Assembly: GCA_951640165.1 (NCBI GenBank) | Contig: OX621255.1 | Coordinates: 33,082,001 to 33,146,000, forward strand | DNA: 64,000 nt | Direction: 5' to 3' | From: Pseudoips prasinana | Lineage: Eukaryota; Arthropoda; Insecta; Lepidoptera; Nolidae | In this document: one piece after another, positions 53,001-60,349 of the stretch | How the letters are laid out: each line of letters begins with the position of its first letter | Numbering within the stretch: the first letter of the stretch is position 1 | Translations under genes and position numbers: made by a program | The notes under the pieces: model-generated | The model's database searches: none | Told to the model about the DNA's origin: nothing | Seen by the model: the letters and a program-made list of their open reading frames with translations, nothing else

Positions 53001-53254
53001 GGGCTGAGCTGCGCCGTGCCCTGACAGATGTGGTCGGGATGGACCTCTCACTTCCCAGTGTGGTGAACTCCATGCTGGGGAGTGAGGAGGCTTGGGCGGT
53101 GGTTGCCTCCATTTGCGAGAATGTCATGTCGCAAAAGGAGGCGGCGGAGCGCGCGCGGGAGGATGATCCTCTCGCGCCGCCGCTCCGCAGGCGAAGAAGG
53201 GGTGGGAGACGGCGGTTGTACGATCGTCGCCTCCCTCCTTCTGGTGGTGATTAG
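50084..53254 (+). CDS. SART-B ORF2: endonuclease-reverse transcriptase
   Basis: 1056 residues (MGRVEHRILQANTNHC...). Endonuclease, residues 1-215: Asn12/14, Glu39 in AEPY, GDLNAK 124-129, GSVVDVSFA 173-181, SDHRY 201-205. RT: YRPIVLLDEVGKLFEG, the FDIANAFNSVP palm with Asp576, GVPQGS from 632, YADD 665-668. The C-terminal knuckle starts at Cys953 (CHNCGAAEDTAQHTLEVC) and is followed by a helical segment and an Arg-rich tail. No RNase H. Its role, known from SART1, is to nick telomeric DNA and reverse-transcribe the element RNA on the target. It serves here as reference numbering for the broken copies. Confidence 0.95.
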   Translation: MGRVEHRILQANTNHCRAAQDLLMQTVAEWLVDVAVVAEPYSIPGRWLGDRDGLVALVSRPATDSPPLSLLDRGPGYVAAAWGEIALVGVYFSPNRPLRDFENFLEVLTAVVGRAAPRQVVVLGDLNAKAVAWGNPAASCNVRGRAVEFWAASCGVSLLNRGDVHTCVRQQGGSVVDVSFATPVLATRVVNWRVEMVETLSDHRYVRFDISTQSPRGRARSGQSPFPRWALTRLDRESAQEAAFLEDWLSPPVQGTDVDAAAVRLRGSLTEVCNSSMPRSRRPPPRRAVYWWTVELAGLRAACVEARRAYTRSRRRTSRCQAEEDRLYASYLEAKTVLKSEMCAAEDSAKAEMLEGLDRDPFGRPYKQARSQLRPYGPPLAETLEPVLLDGVVRSLFPRRTDFTSPTMNPPLGGVVASPEEEVPPVSVEELRAGVLSLRAKKTAPGPDGVPARVVAIAASLMEERFRDLFSACLTAGRFPKIWKEGQLCLLRKEGRPVDSPSAYRPIVLLDEVGKLFEGIIATRLNSQLREVGPDLSDAQFGFRQGRSTVDALALLRGQVREAVEAGDGVLAVSFDIANAFNSVPHSTILEALRYHGVPQYLRVILANYLEDREVLLADRTARIRRYGAESGVPQGSVLGPLLWNIGFDWLLRGTLLQGTSVICYADDTLLVARGRDFREAACLASAGGSLVAGRIRQLGLRVALNKTEAVFFHGPRQRCPPDAHIVVEGVRIGVGAQMKYLGLVLDSRWRFGPHFSGLSTRLLKAADALSWLLPNLGGPKERCRRLYAGILKSMALYGAPIWADSLHRRENATAIRRPQRAIAQRVARAYRSVGFAAACALAGTPPWELEAWVLARVYEWVARRRALGERPAAQEREAVRREARDAIVLHWTRDLASATFGRRTLDALGPVLRDWLERPHGFLSFRLVQVLSGHGCFGTHLHRIQREETPACHNCGAAEDTAQHTLEVCPAWAELRRALTDVVGMDLSLPSVVNSMLGSEEAWAVVASICENVMSQKEAAERAREDDPLAPPLRRRRRGGRRRLYDRRLPPSGGD

Positions 53255-53485
53255 CGGGCGACAGGCGCGGGGGCGCCTTCGCTCGCATTGCACTAATCAC
53301 CACCCTCGTCGGGCGGGAACGGCCGAGCACTCACGGTCGTTCCCGGGCCCCTCCACTTAGGGAGGGGCGTGCGGGCCCCGCTGTAAAGGCGGGCGGTCGT
53401 CGGTGGGGGACTGGACGTAAAGGCTGTGCCGGTTTCCCAGTCCTCCTCCAAATAGACGATGCGGGAGTGCCGCTGGGTTATTTTA

Positions 53486-53546
53486 GTGGGTATGCCGGAG
53501 TAGCCGGAGAGTCCCACATAACCCGTCCATCCCCCAATGGGCGGGT
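53486..53546 (+). promoter_or_regulatory. SART-B 3' UTR double stem-loop
   Basis: Hairpin 1: GTGGG (53486-53490) pairs with CCCAC (53513-53517), and its loop holds an inner CCGG-AGTAG-CCGG hairpin. Hairpin 2: ACCCGTCCAT (53521-53530) pairs with ATGGGCGGGT (53537-53546), with one G-U pair. It is retained in every SART-B 3' end of the window, including the 168-bp copy E6. It is probably the RT recognition structure. Confidence 0.75.
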
Positions 53547-53601
53547 TTGCGTAACGCATTTTTTCCCAGCGCAAACAAAAAAAAAAAAAAAAAAAAAAAA
53601 A

Positions 53602-53615
53602 GGTTAGGTTAGGTT
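53602..53615 (+). repeat. TTAGG telomeric spacer (14 bp)
   Basis: GGTT(AGGTT)2 between E13 and the full-length 5' end of E14. Confidence 0.97.
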
Positions 53616-53918
53616 GGGGCACGTGGTCGGAAAACCTCCTCGTGGTCCGAGGCTTCTGGTCCCATTCGAATATTTATATTCGGTGGGAACGGAAGTTTTT
53701 CGGATTGGTGTGCCCTGGGCATGGGCGCTGGCTTTTTCCTGTGCTTGCATGGGGATAAGCCACCGTCCGTGGCGAATATTCCGACATCTCTCGCCTCTGT
53801 TCCCCCTTCTATTCACTAGAAGGGGAGTATTTAGAGATTTAACCCCTTAACCCCTGAGCATTACCCGGCGCAGGGGCTACCGGGGGGTAAACCGGCCCGC
53901 AGGGTAATAAGGTTCAGA
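53616..53918 (+). promoter_or_regulatory. SART-A 5' UTR
   Basis: 303 bases starting GGGGCACGTGGTC. Blocks at the start (GGGGCACGTGGTC and CCTCCTCGTG), GAACGGAAGTT, GGTGTGCCCTGGGC and GTGGCGAATATT recur in the same order in the otherwise different leader of E15, which suggests promoter or RNA elements under constraint. Confidence 0.6.
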
Positions 53919-56210
53919 ATGTCTTCTCGGAAAACACTACCCCAGGAGGGTACCGGCTATGCCGGAGAATCCCTCCCGGGTCCATTAGGGCCCGGCTGTC
54001 CCACCGTATCTGGGGGGGACACCATGAGACAATTGCCTGCAGAGGTTGCGGATAGGGCGCACACGCCCAGTTTTGTGCGTCCTAATAATAATGAGGGAGA
54101 TGAGGAAGTCGAGTTGGCGCACTGTGCAAGAAAGAGTAGGGGGACCACCAGGTCGAGGTCCCGTCCAGCCACTCCTCTTCCTGACCAAATGTCCGACGAG
54201 GACACACGCGGGTGCCGTTCCAGGTCTGGATCTGGATCCAGGTCCGGACATGGGAGGAAGCGCAGCGGGTCCTTAAGTAGGGAGAACTTGGTGGTCGCCA
54301 AGGTCTCTACGGCCCGGAGAGGCAAAGTTCGCGCGGTTCCGAGTGGAGCCATTGCTCGGATGCCGGAGCGTGACGGGCGGGGTCGCTTTGTTGCGGCAGC
54401 TCCAGTGGAGCATGTGGAGGGCGCGGAGAGCGACCCTGGGCTAGCCATGGCTGACTCGAGCGGGGGCTCCACTGCTTCACTTCTGGGCAGCAATCGTGCG
54501 GAGGCCGCTGCTGCTAGGCGGGCACAACGAAAAGAAGCCGCGGCTGACGAAGTCAGTGAGTTGGCCCGACGAGCCAGAGAGCGGCGCTCCGCTCGGATGG
54601 CTGGAGGGAGCCCATCGGCGGTGGCGCTCAGCCGCCAGGTTTTGGACGGAGTGGACGTGGTTCTGAGGGTTGCCACTAAATCGGGCAACCTGAAGGGCAC
54701 GTTCACTCGAGCTCTGAAGGAGGCGGCTGACGGCATCCGGGAGGCGGTTGAGGTCCTCACCAATCGCACCGGCACCGAGGAGACGGCGAAGTTGTGGGAG
54801 GAGAACGACCGTCTCCGATCGGAGCTGGAGGACCTCAAGCGGCAGGTTGCCGCCCAAAGGACAGCTCCCGCAGTCACCGGGTCCTCTCCTGTTGCGACCC
54901 CATCGTCGGTTCCATCGTCGGCCGTATCAGCGCCTGCACTTGTGGATGCGGAGATCGAAAAGATCGTCCGCGTCTGCATGATGCAGTGCGGTAAAATGGT
55001 GGGTGCCCGCTTTGAGGCCATAGAAGCGAGGCTCCTCCCGGCGGAGTCCGTCCGCCCTCCGCTCGCCGGGGACGGGCAGAGGATGGAGGTGTTCCACGAA
55101 CGGGGTCCGGCGGTCGCGGTGGCCGCGGCGGCCGTGACAGCTAAACCGGGCCGATCAGGGAGGACCGTGGCCTCAAAGCCCGCGTCCCAAATGCTGACCT
55201 CCCGGACAGCGGGACTTCCAGCGGCGCCTCCGGCGGCTGCGCCTGGGCCTAGCACTGAGGCCTGGACGACGGTCGTCAAGAGGGGCCGCAAAAAGAAAAA
55301 GGCGGCGCCACCAGCACCAGCACCCGCTGGAGCACCGGCACACAAGAAGGCGCAGGGACCGCCTAAGGTCAGAGCCCCACGCTCCGCGGCTGTTGTGATA
55401 ACACTGCAGCCCGGAGCCGTCGAAAGGGGCATCACGTATAAGGCGGTCCTGACCGAGGCAAAAGCCAAAGTTGCGTTCCCCGACCTTGGCACACCGTCCG
55501 GCTTCAGGATAAAGTCGGCGGTGACGGGGGCGCGACTGCTTGAGGTGTCGGGTGACTCCAGCGGGACAAAGGCGGACATCCTGGCCGCCAAGCTGAGGGA
55601 GGCCCTCAACCCGGAGGACGTCCGGGTGTCCAGGCCGGTGAAGACCGCTGAGCTGCGCGTCGACGGCCTGGACGACTCGATCACTCCGGCTGAAGTTGTG
55701 GCGGCCGTTGCCCGGGTCGGTGGATGTCGACCCGAGGATGTGCGGACGGGCGACATTCGCGCCGACGCCTCCGGACTCGGATTTATCTGGGTGCGGTGTC
55801 CGGTGGCGGCGGCGAATACCGTCGCCAGTGCTGGGCGACTGTTGGTGGGGTGGGTTGCAGCCAGGGTCAAGCTGATGCAGCCCAGGGCTATGCGGTGCTA
55901 CCGATGCCTGAACATTGGGCATGTCCGGGCGCGGTGCACCGCTGAAACGGACCGCAGCGAGGAGTGTTATCGCTGCGGCCAGCCCGGCCACAAGGCGGCC
56001 CAGTGCTCTGCGGCGCCAAACTGCAGCCTCTGTACAGCTGCAGGGAGGCCCGCGGGGCACAGAGCGGGCGGGAAGGCCTGTGGCGCACCCACCAAGAGCA
56101 AGAAAAAGGGAGCCAAGGCTGCCGGGGGCTCTTTACCCCCCCGACAGCCTGGCTGCCCTACGGCCGACTCCCGGCCTGAGAGGGGTGCGGAGGGAATGGA
56201 CACAGCCTAA
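53919..56210 (+). CDS. SART-A ORF1: Gag-like RNA-binding protein
   Basis: 763 residues from ATG 53919 (MSSRKTLPQEG). The N-terminus is Ser/Arg/Gly-rich with basic patches (for example GSRSGHGRKRSGSLSR), without the GPSQGQ repeat of SART-B. A helical region contains a coiled coil near 287-315 (AKLWEENDRLRSELEDLKRQ). A Pro/Ala-rich linker leads to the Gag core (RSAAVVITLQPG...) and three knuckles from residue 660: CYRCLNIGHVRARC, CYRCGQPGHKAAQC, then CSLC...H...C. It ends TAA in TAATG (56208-56212). By family it forms the RNP with element RNA. Confidence 0.94.
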   Translation: MSSRKTLPQEGTGYAGESLPGPLGPGCPTVSGGDTMRQLPAEVADRAHTPSFVRPNNNEGDEEVELAHCARKSRGTTRSRSRPATPLPDQMSDEDTRGCRSRSGSGSRSGHGRKRSGSLSRENLVVAKVSTARRGKVRAVPSGAIARMPERDGRGRFVAAAPVEHVEGAESDPGLAMADSSGGSTASLLGSNRAEAAAARRAQRKEAAADEVSELARRARERRSARMAGGSPSAVALSRQVLDGVDVVLRVATKSGNLKGTFTRALKEAADGIREAVEVLTNRTGTEETAKLWEENDRLRSELEDLKRQVAAQRTAPAVTGSSPVATPSSVPSSAVSAPALVDAEIEKIVRVCMMQCGKMVGARFEAIEARLLPAESVRPPLAGDGQRMEVFHERGPAVAVAAAAVTAKPGRSGRTVASKPASQMLTSRTAGLPAAPPAAAPGPSTEAWTTVVKRGRKKKKAAPPAPAPAGAPAHKKAQGPPKVRAPRSAAVVITLQPGAVERGITYKAVLTEAKAKVAFPDLGTPSGFRIKSAVTGARLLEVSGDSSGTKADILAAKLREALNPEDVRVSRPVKTAELRVDGLDDSITPAEVVAAVARVGGCRPEDVRTGDIRADASGLGFIWVRCPVAAANTVASAGRLLVGWVAARVKLMQPRAMRCYRCLNIGHVRARCTAETDRSEECYRCGQPGHKAAQCSAAPNCSLCTAAGRPAGHRAGGKACGAPTKSKKKGAKAAGGSLPPRQPGCPTADSRPERGAEGMDTA

Positions 56211-59200
56211 TGGCGCTGTTACATTTCCTCCAGGGCAATATCAACCACTGTGCCAGAGCTCAGGATCTCTTGCTCCAGAGCATGGCGGAGTGGTCGATTC
56301 GCGTGGCGGTGGTCGCCGAGCCGTACTTTGTCCCCCCCAGGGATAACTGGTTGGGGGACTTGGACGGCTTGGTGGCCATCATTGGCGGGGCTCTTGTCCA
56401 CCCGTCCCGAGGTCACGGCTGGGTAGCAGCCCTCGTGGACGGCATTGGTACGGTTGGGGCGTATTTTTCGCCCAACAAGAGTCTCGCCGACTTCGAGAAC
56501 TTCCTTGTCGAGTTGGGTGCCGTCGTAGGCCGGCTCCACCCTCGCCCCGTGCTGTTGCTCGGGGATCTCAACGCCAAGTCTTCTGCGTGGGGATCTCCAG
56601 TGACGGATGCCCGGGGTGAGGTGCTGGAGGAGTGGGCGGTCACGACTGGCTTGACCGTCCTAAATCGGGGGTCGGTCCACACGTGCGTGCGGCAGCGGGG
56701 TGGTTCAATAGTGGACGTCTCGTTCGCTAGCCCTGCTGTCGCGAGCCGTGTCCGCGACTGGCGTGTCGCCGTGGAGGTGGAGACGTTGTCGGATCATCGG
56801 TATATCCGTTTCGACGTCTCCGCCCAGACCACTGGCGGCCGCAGTCCACCGGCCCCGCGAGCGGACGGTCCGCGCTGGGCGCGTAAGCGCATCGACAAGG
56901 AACTTCTCGAGGAGGCCGCCATTGTCCAGGCCTGGTACCGGGAGTCGGCGACGAATGGACCCGTCGACGTCGAAGAGGAGGCGCTGTGGTTCCGCGGGGC
57001 GATGACGCAAATCTGCGACGCGTCTATGCCCCGGGTCCACACACAGACAGGAAGGCGCCAGGTGTACTGGTGGACCGCCGAGATCGCACAGTTGCGCGTC
57101 GCGTGCGTGGCGGTCAGGCGCCAATACACCCGATACCGGAGGAGACGTCGTCGGGTCCCTGACGAAGAGGCCGCGCTGTATGAGGTGTACCGCGCGGCGA
57201 AGGAGGCTCTGTGGCTGGCCATCGGCGAGGCAAAGACGCGAGCCAGGGAGGAGATGTTGGAGACTCTGGACGGAGATCCGTGGGGGCGCCCTTATCGTGC
57301 GGTTCGAGGAAAACTTCGAGCCGCGGCGCCTCCACTCACGGAGAGTCTCCAACCCGAGCTGCTGGAGGAAGTAGTGGCAGCCCTCTTCCCGGCAAGAGCG
57401 GAGCACACGCCACCGCCGATGGCTTTGTCCACAGCCGCAGAGCCTACAGAGGAGAACGCCATCAGCGTCCCAGAGGTGACACAGGAAGAGTTGAGGGCGG
57501 CCGTGATGCGGCTCCGGGCCAAGAACGTGGCTCCGGGGCCCGACGGGATTCACGGTTGTGCGTTGGCCCTCGCTCTGAAAGAGCTAGGTCCCCAACTGAG
57601 AGGTCTCTACACAGCGTGCCTTGAGCGGGGCCAATTTCCCACTTTGTGGAAATCTGGTCGTCTGGTCCTGCTCAGAAAGGCGGGGCGCCCTGCGGACTCA
57701 CCGTCCGGGTACCGGCCCATAGTGCTGCTGGACGAGGTTGGCAAGCTGCTTGAGCGGATAATCGCAGCCCGCCTCGTCGGCCACTTGTGCGGAGAGGGGC
57801 CGGACCTGGACGAGAGCCAGTTCGGCTTTCGGCATGGGCGCTCTACTATCCACGCTGTGTTGAGGGTGAGAGGCCTGGCGGAGGAAGCAGTGTCCCGGGG
57901 TGGGGTGATGTTGGCGGTGTCCTTGGACATCTCCAACGCCTTCAACGCTCTGCCCTGGAGTTGCATTCGGGAGGCACTGCGGTATCATCGGGTGCCTTCC
58001 TACCTCCGCCACATCGTTGGGGCTTACCTGGCAGAGAGGTGTGTCACCTACGTGGGACGGGATGGCGGACAACGGCACCCAATGTCGTGCGGTGTTCCGC
58101 AGGGCTCAGTCTTGGGCCCGCTCCTGTGGAACATCGGGTACGACTGGGTGCTGAGGGGCGAACTCCAGACGGGCGTGGACCTGACGTGTTATGCGGACGA
58201 CACGCTGGTTACGGCCCGTGGGAGTTCGCACAGGGAGGCAGCGTTGCTGGCGACGGCTGCGGTCTCACAGGTGGTGAGCCGCATCCGGCGCCTCGGCCTG
58301 GAGGTGGCCCTCAACAAGTCGGAGGCCATGATGTTCCATGGTCCCCGGCGGGCGCCGCCGCCCGGATCACACATTGTGGTCGGGGGGGTCCGGATCGCTG
58401 TCGAGCCTACCATGAAGTACCTGGGATTGGTGCTCGACAGCCGTTGGGACTTCGGACCCCATTTCCGGCGGCTGGTGCCTAAGTTGATGGGCGCGGCTGG
58501 GGCGCTGTCAACGCTGCTTCCCAATCTGGGGGGCCCGAGCGCGGCCTGTAGGCGGCTCTACGTGGGGATCGTGCGATCGATGGCCCTGTACGGGGCCCCG
58601 ATCTGGGCGGCTGACCTGACGGCCGGTAGCATTGCTGTTCTGCGGAGACCGCAGAGAGCTATGGCCGTCAGAGTCATCAGGGGATATCGCACGGTCTCCT
58701 ACGAGGCGGCCTGTGTACTGGCCGGATCCCCGCCCTGGGACCTCGAGGCGAAAGTACTCGCGTCACTGTACCGGTGGCGCGAGGAGATGCTGGCGCAAGG
58801 CGAGCGGTCGATGCAGCGACATATGGAGCTGCGTCGGTCGCAGCTTCGCGAGGCCCTGGTGGCGGAATGGCGGGACAGGCTCTCGCGCCCAACCGCCGGC
58901 CTCGTCACTATCGAGGCGGTCCGGCCGGTACTCGAGCGTTGGCTCGGGAGGAGGCACGGCTCCCTGTCGTTTCGGGTGACGCAGGTGCTCTCGGGGCATG
59001 GCTGCTTCGGGAAGTACCTGTGTCGCATAAACAGGGAGCCGGACGCCCGGTGTCACCACTGCGTCGACTGTCGGGAGGACACGGCGCTGCATACGTTGGC
59101 AGAGTGTGCCGCTTGGGAGGAGCAGCGCCGTGCCCTCATTTCTGGAGTAGGCAGTGACCTGTCGCTGCCGGCCGTCGTAAATTCGATGGTTGGCAGCGAG

Positions 59201-59356
59201 GAGTCCTGGGACGCGGTGGTTTCCTTTTGCGAGAGAGTGATCTCGCAGAAGGAAGCTGCGGAAAGGGAGAGGGAGATCTCATCCTCTCACCCGGCCCGCA
59301 GCAGACGCACCGGGCGTCGGCGGAGGGCGGACAACGCCCTCTTCCAGCCCCCCTAA
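56210..59356 (+). CDS. SART-A ORF2: endonuclease-reverse transcriptase
   Basis: 1048 residues (MALLHFLQGNINHC...). Endonuclease: Asn10/12, AEPY at 36-39, GDLNAK, GSIVDVSFA, SDHRY. The conserved RQVYWWTAEIAQLRVAC segment lies between the domains (codon 273 is the start of the E1 fragment). RT: YRPIVLLDEVGKLLE, a LDISNAFN palm with Asp573 (Leu replaces the Phe of SART-B), GVPQGSVLGPLLWN, YADD from 661. The C-terminal knuckle is CHHCVDCREDTALHTLAEC, followed by a basic tail. Initiation is set by the TAATG overlap. Confidence 0.95.
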   Translation: MALLHFLQGNINHCARAQDLLLQSMAEWSIRVAVVAEPYFVPPRDNWLGDLDGLVAIIGGALVHPSRGHGWVAALVDGIGTVGAYFSPNKSLADFENFLVELGAVVGRLHPRPVLLLGDLNAKSSAWGSPVTDARGEVLEEWAVTTGLTVLNRGSVHTCVRQRGGSIVDVSFASPAVASRVRDWRVAVEVETLSDHRYIRFDVSAQTTGGRSPPAPRADGPRWARKRIDKELLEEAAIVQAWYRESATNGPVDVEEEALWFRGAMTQICDASMPRVHTQTGRRQVYWWTAEIAQLRVACVAVRRQYTRYRRRRRRVPDEEAALYEVYRAAKEALWLAIGEAKTRAREEMLETLDGDPWGRPYRAVRGKLRAAAPPLTESLQPELLEEVVAALFPARAEHTPPPMALSTAAEPTEENAISVPEVTQEELRAAVMRLRAKNVAPGPDGIHGCALALALKELGPQLRGLYTACLERGQFPTLWKSGRLVLLRKAGRPADSPSGYRPIVLLDEVGKLLERIIAARLVGHLCGEGPDLDESQFGFRHGRSTIHAVLRVRGLAEEAVSRGGVMLAVSLDISNAFNALPWSCIREALRYHRVPSYLRHIVGAYLAERCVTYVGRDGGQRHPMSCGVPQGSVLGPLLWNIGYDWVLRGELQTGVDLTCYADDTLVTARGSSHREAALLATAAVSQVVSRIRRLGLEVALNKSEAMMFHGPRRAPPPGSHIVVGGVRIAVEPTMKYLGLVLDSRWDFGPHFRRLVPKLMGAAGALSTLLPNLGGPSAACRRLYVGIVRSMALYGAPIWAADLTAGSIAVLRRPQRAMAVRVIRGYRTVSYEAACVLAGSPPWDLEAKVLASLYRWREEMLAQGERSMQRHMELRRSQLREALVAEWRDRLSRPTAGLVTIEAVRPVLERWLGRRHGSLSFRVTQVLSGHGCFGKYLCRINREPDARCHHCVDCREDTALHTLAECAAWEEQRRALISGVGSDLSLPAVVNSMVGSEESWDAVVSFCERVISQKEAAEREREISSSHPARSRRTGRRRRADNALFQPP

Positions 59357-59604
59357 ATGGGTCCAGGGGCGACGGACTCGGGGGCGTCCGTCGCCCACTA
59401 CATATCTGGACCCGAGGCGGCGGCGCGTCGTGTTCCACGCGCGCCCCTCTTAGACGTTGCGGGGGGAGTTTAACACCTCACTCCCCCCCGCTAATGCGAG
59501 GAGGCCCGCAGGTATGGGCCAGCACCAGCTAGGGGTTGCGGAAGAATCGTTTGTTCCCGCGACCCCCGGCGCAGGTGTGAGATGGAACACCGGGGTGGTT
59601 TTTA

Positions 59605-59650
59605 GTCAGTAGGAGTCTGACAGACCCCTCCGCCTCCCCCAAGGCGGAGG
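59605..59650 (+). promoter_or_regulatory. SART-A 3' UTR double stem-loop
   Basis: Hairpin 1: GTCAG (59605-59609) pairs with CTGAC (59617-59621) around TAGGAGT. Hairpin 2: CCTCCGCC (59627-59634) pairs with GGCGGAGG (59643-59650). It sits about 27 bases before poly(A). The paired bases differ from the other families in a compensatory way. Confidence 0.75.
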
Positions 59651-59675
59651 ACATCCATGCAGGATTTTCCACCCC

Positions 59676-59714
<39 letters not shown>

Positions 59715-59716
<2 letters not shown>

Positions 59717-59739
59717 TTAGGTTAGGTTAGGTTAGGTTA
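59715..59739 (+). repeat. TTAGG telomeric spacer (25 bp)
   Basis: GGTT(AGGTT)4 plus A between E14 and E15. E15 joins after GGTTA rather than GGTT. Confidence 0.96.
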
Positions 59740-60349
59740 GGGGCACGTGGTCAGAAAACCTCCTCGTGTGCCCACTGCTTCCAGTCTCTTATGGATACGT
59801 CCGGGGAGAACGGAAGTTGGTGGGACGGTGTGCCCTGGGCGCGGGCAGTAATCATGCCTTGCAATGGGATTTATCCTATTTCAAGGTAGGGTTACTGCTC
59901 GTGGCGAATATTCTGGCAGTGGAGTGGCACCTTATCCAAGTGCTTCTCACCGAGAACCGCTTAGGATAACCGGAGTAGGCGAGCTCGGCATGCACTTACC
60001 CTGCCGCCGGGCAGACACTGGTAGGAGAATTTCTCCTCAAGTGTCATTGCCGTTGTCGTTATCCCGATGATGACGTGTCGTGGTCATGTCTCGCGGCGTT
60101 TGTCGGGACCGACGGGCTTGGCTTAACCGCCCGGCCCGAGAGGAAGAAAACCTCAATAAAAAATCACCCTAATCCCCAGTTATGGCGCGTGGCCATGGGA
60201 TGCGTGGCTGACGGGTGGTCAGTCGCGGGCGCGCCTCTAGCCAGGGTACCTGCGGACCCCCTGGTTGGACAAAAATGTACGCTTGCTCGGGTAATGGGGG
60301 GGCTCTACCCGGGTTGACGTTTAGTTCCTCCCCACTCGTGGGATTTATT
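59740..60349 (+). promoter_or_regulatory. SART-C 5' UTR
   Basis: About 610 bases. The first ~190 share ordered sequence blocks with the SART-A leader; the rest shows nothing recognisable. Several short ATGs precede the ORF1 start. Confidence 0.55.

Larger units (their letters stand above)
47821..53601 (+). mobile_element. E13: full-length SART-B retrotransposon, both ORFs open
   Basis: 5' UTR 47821-47972, ORF1 47973-50084, ORF2 50084-53254, 3' UTR 53255-53576, 25-A tail (53577-53601), with GGTT and GGTTAGG flanks. Neither frame is broken and no substitution is seen at a catalytic residue. It is a good candidate for an active copy. Confidence 0.95.
53616..59714 (+). mobile_element. E14: full-length SART-A retrotransposon, both ORFs open
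   Basis: 6.1-kb element: 5' UTR 53616-53918, ORF1 53919-56210, ORF2 56210-59356, 3' UTR 59357-59677, 37-A tail (59678-59714), with GGTT on the left and GGTTAGG on the right. It is the only complete SART-A in the window and the reference for E1 and E3. No lesion was found in either ORF. Confidence 0.95.
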
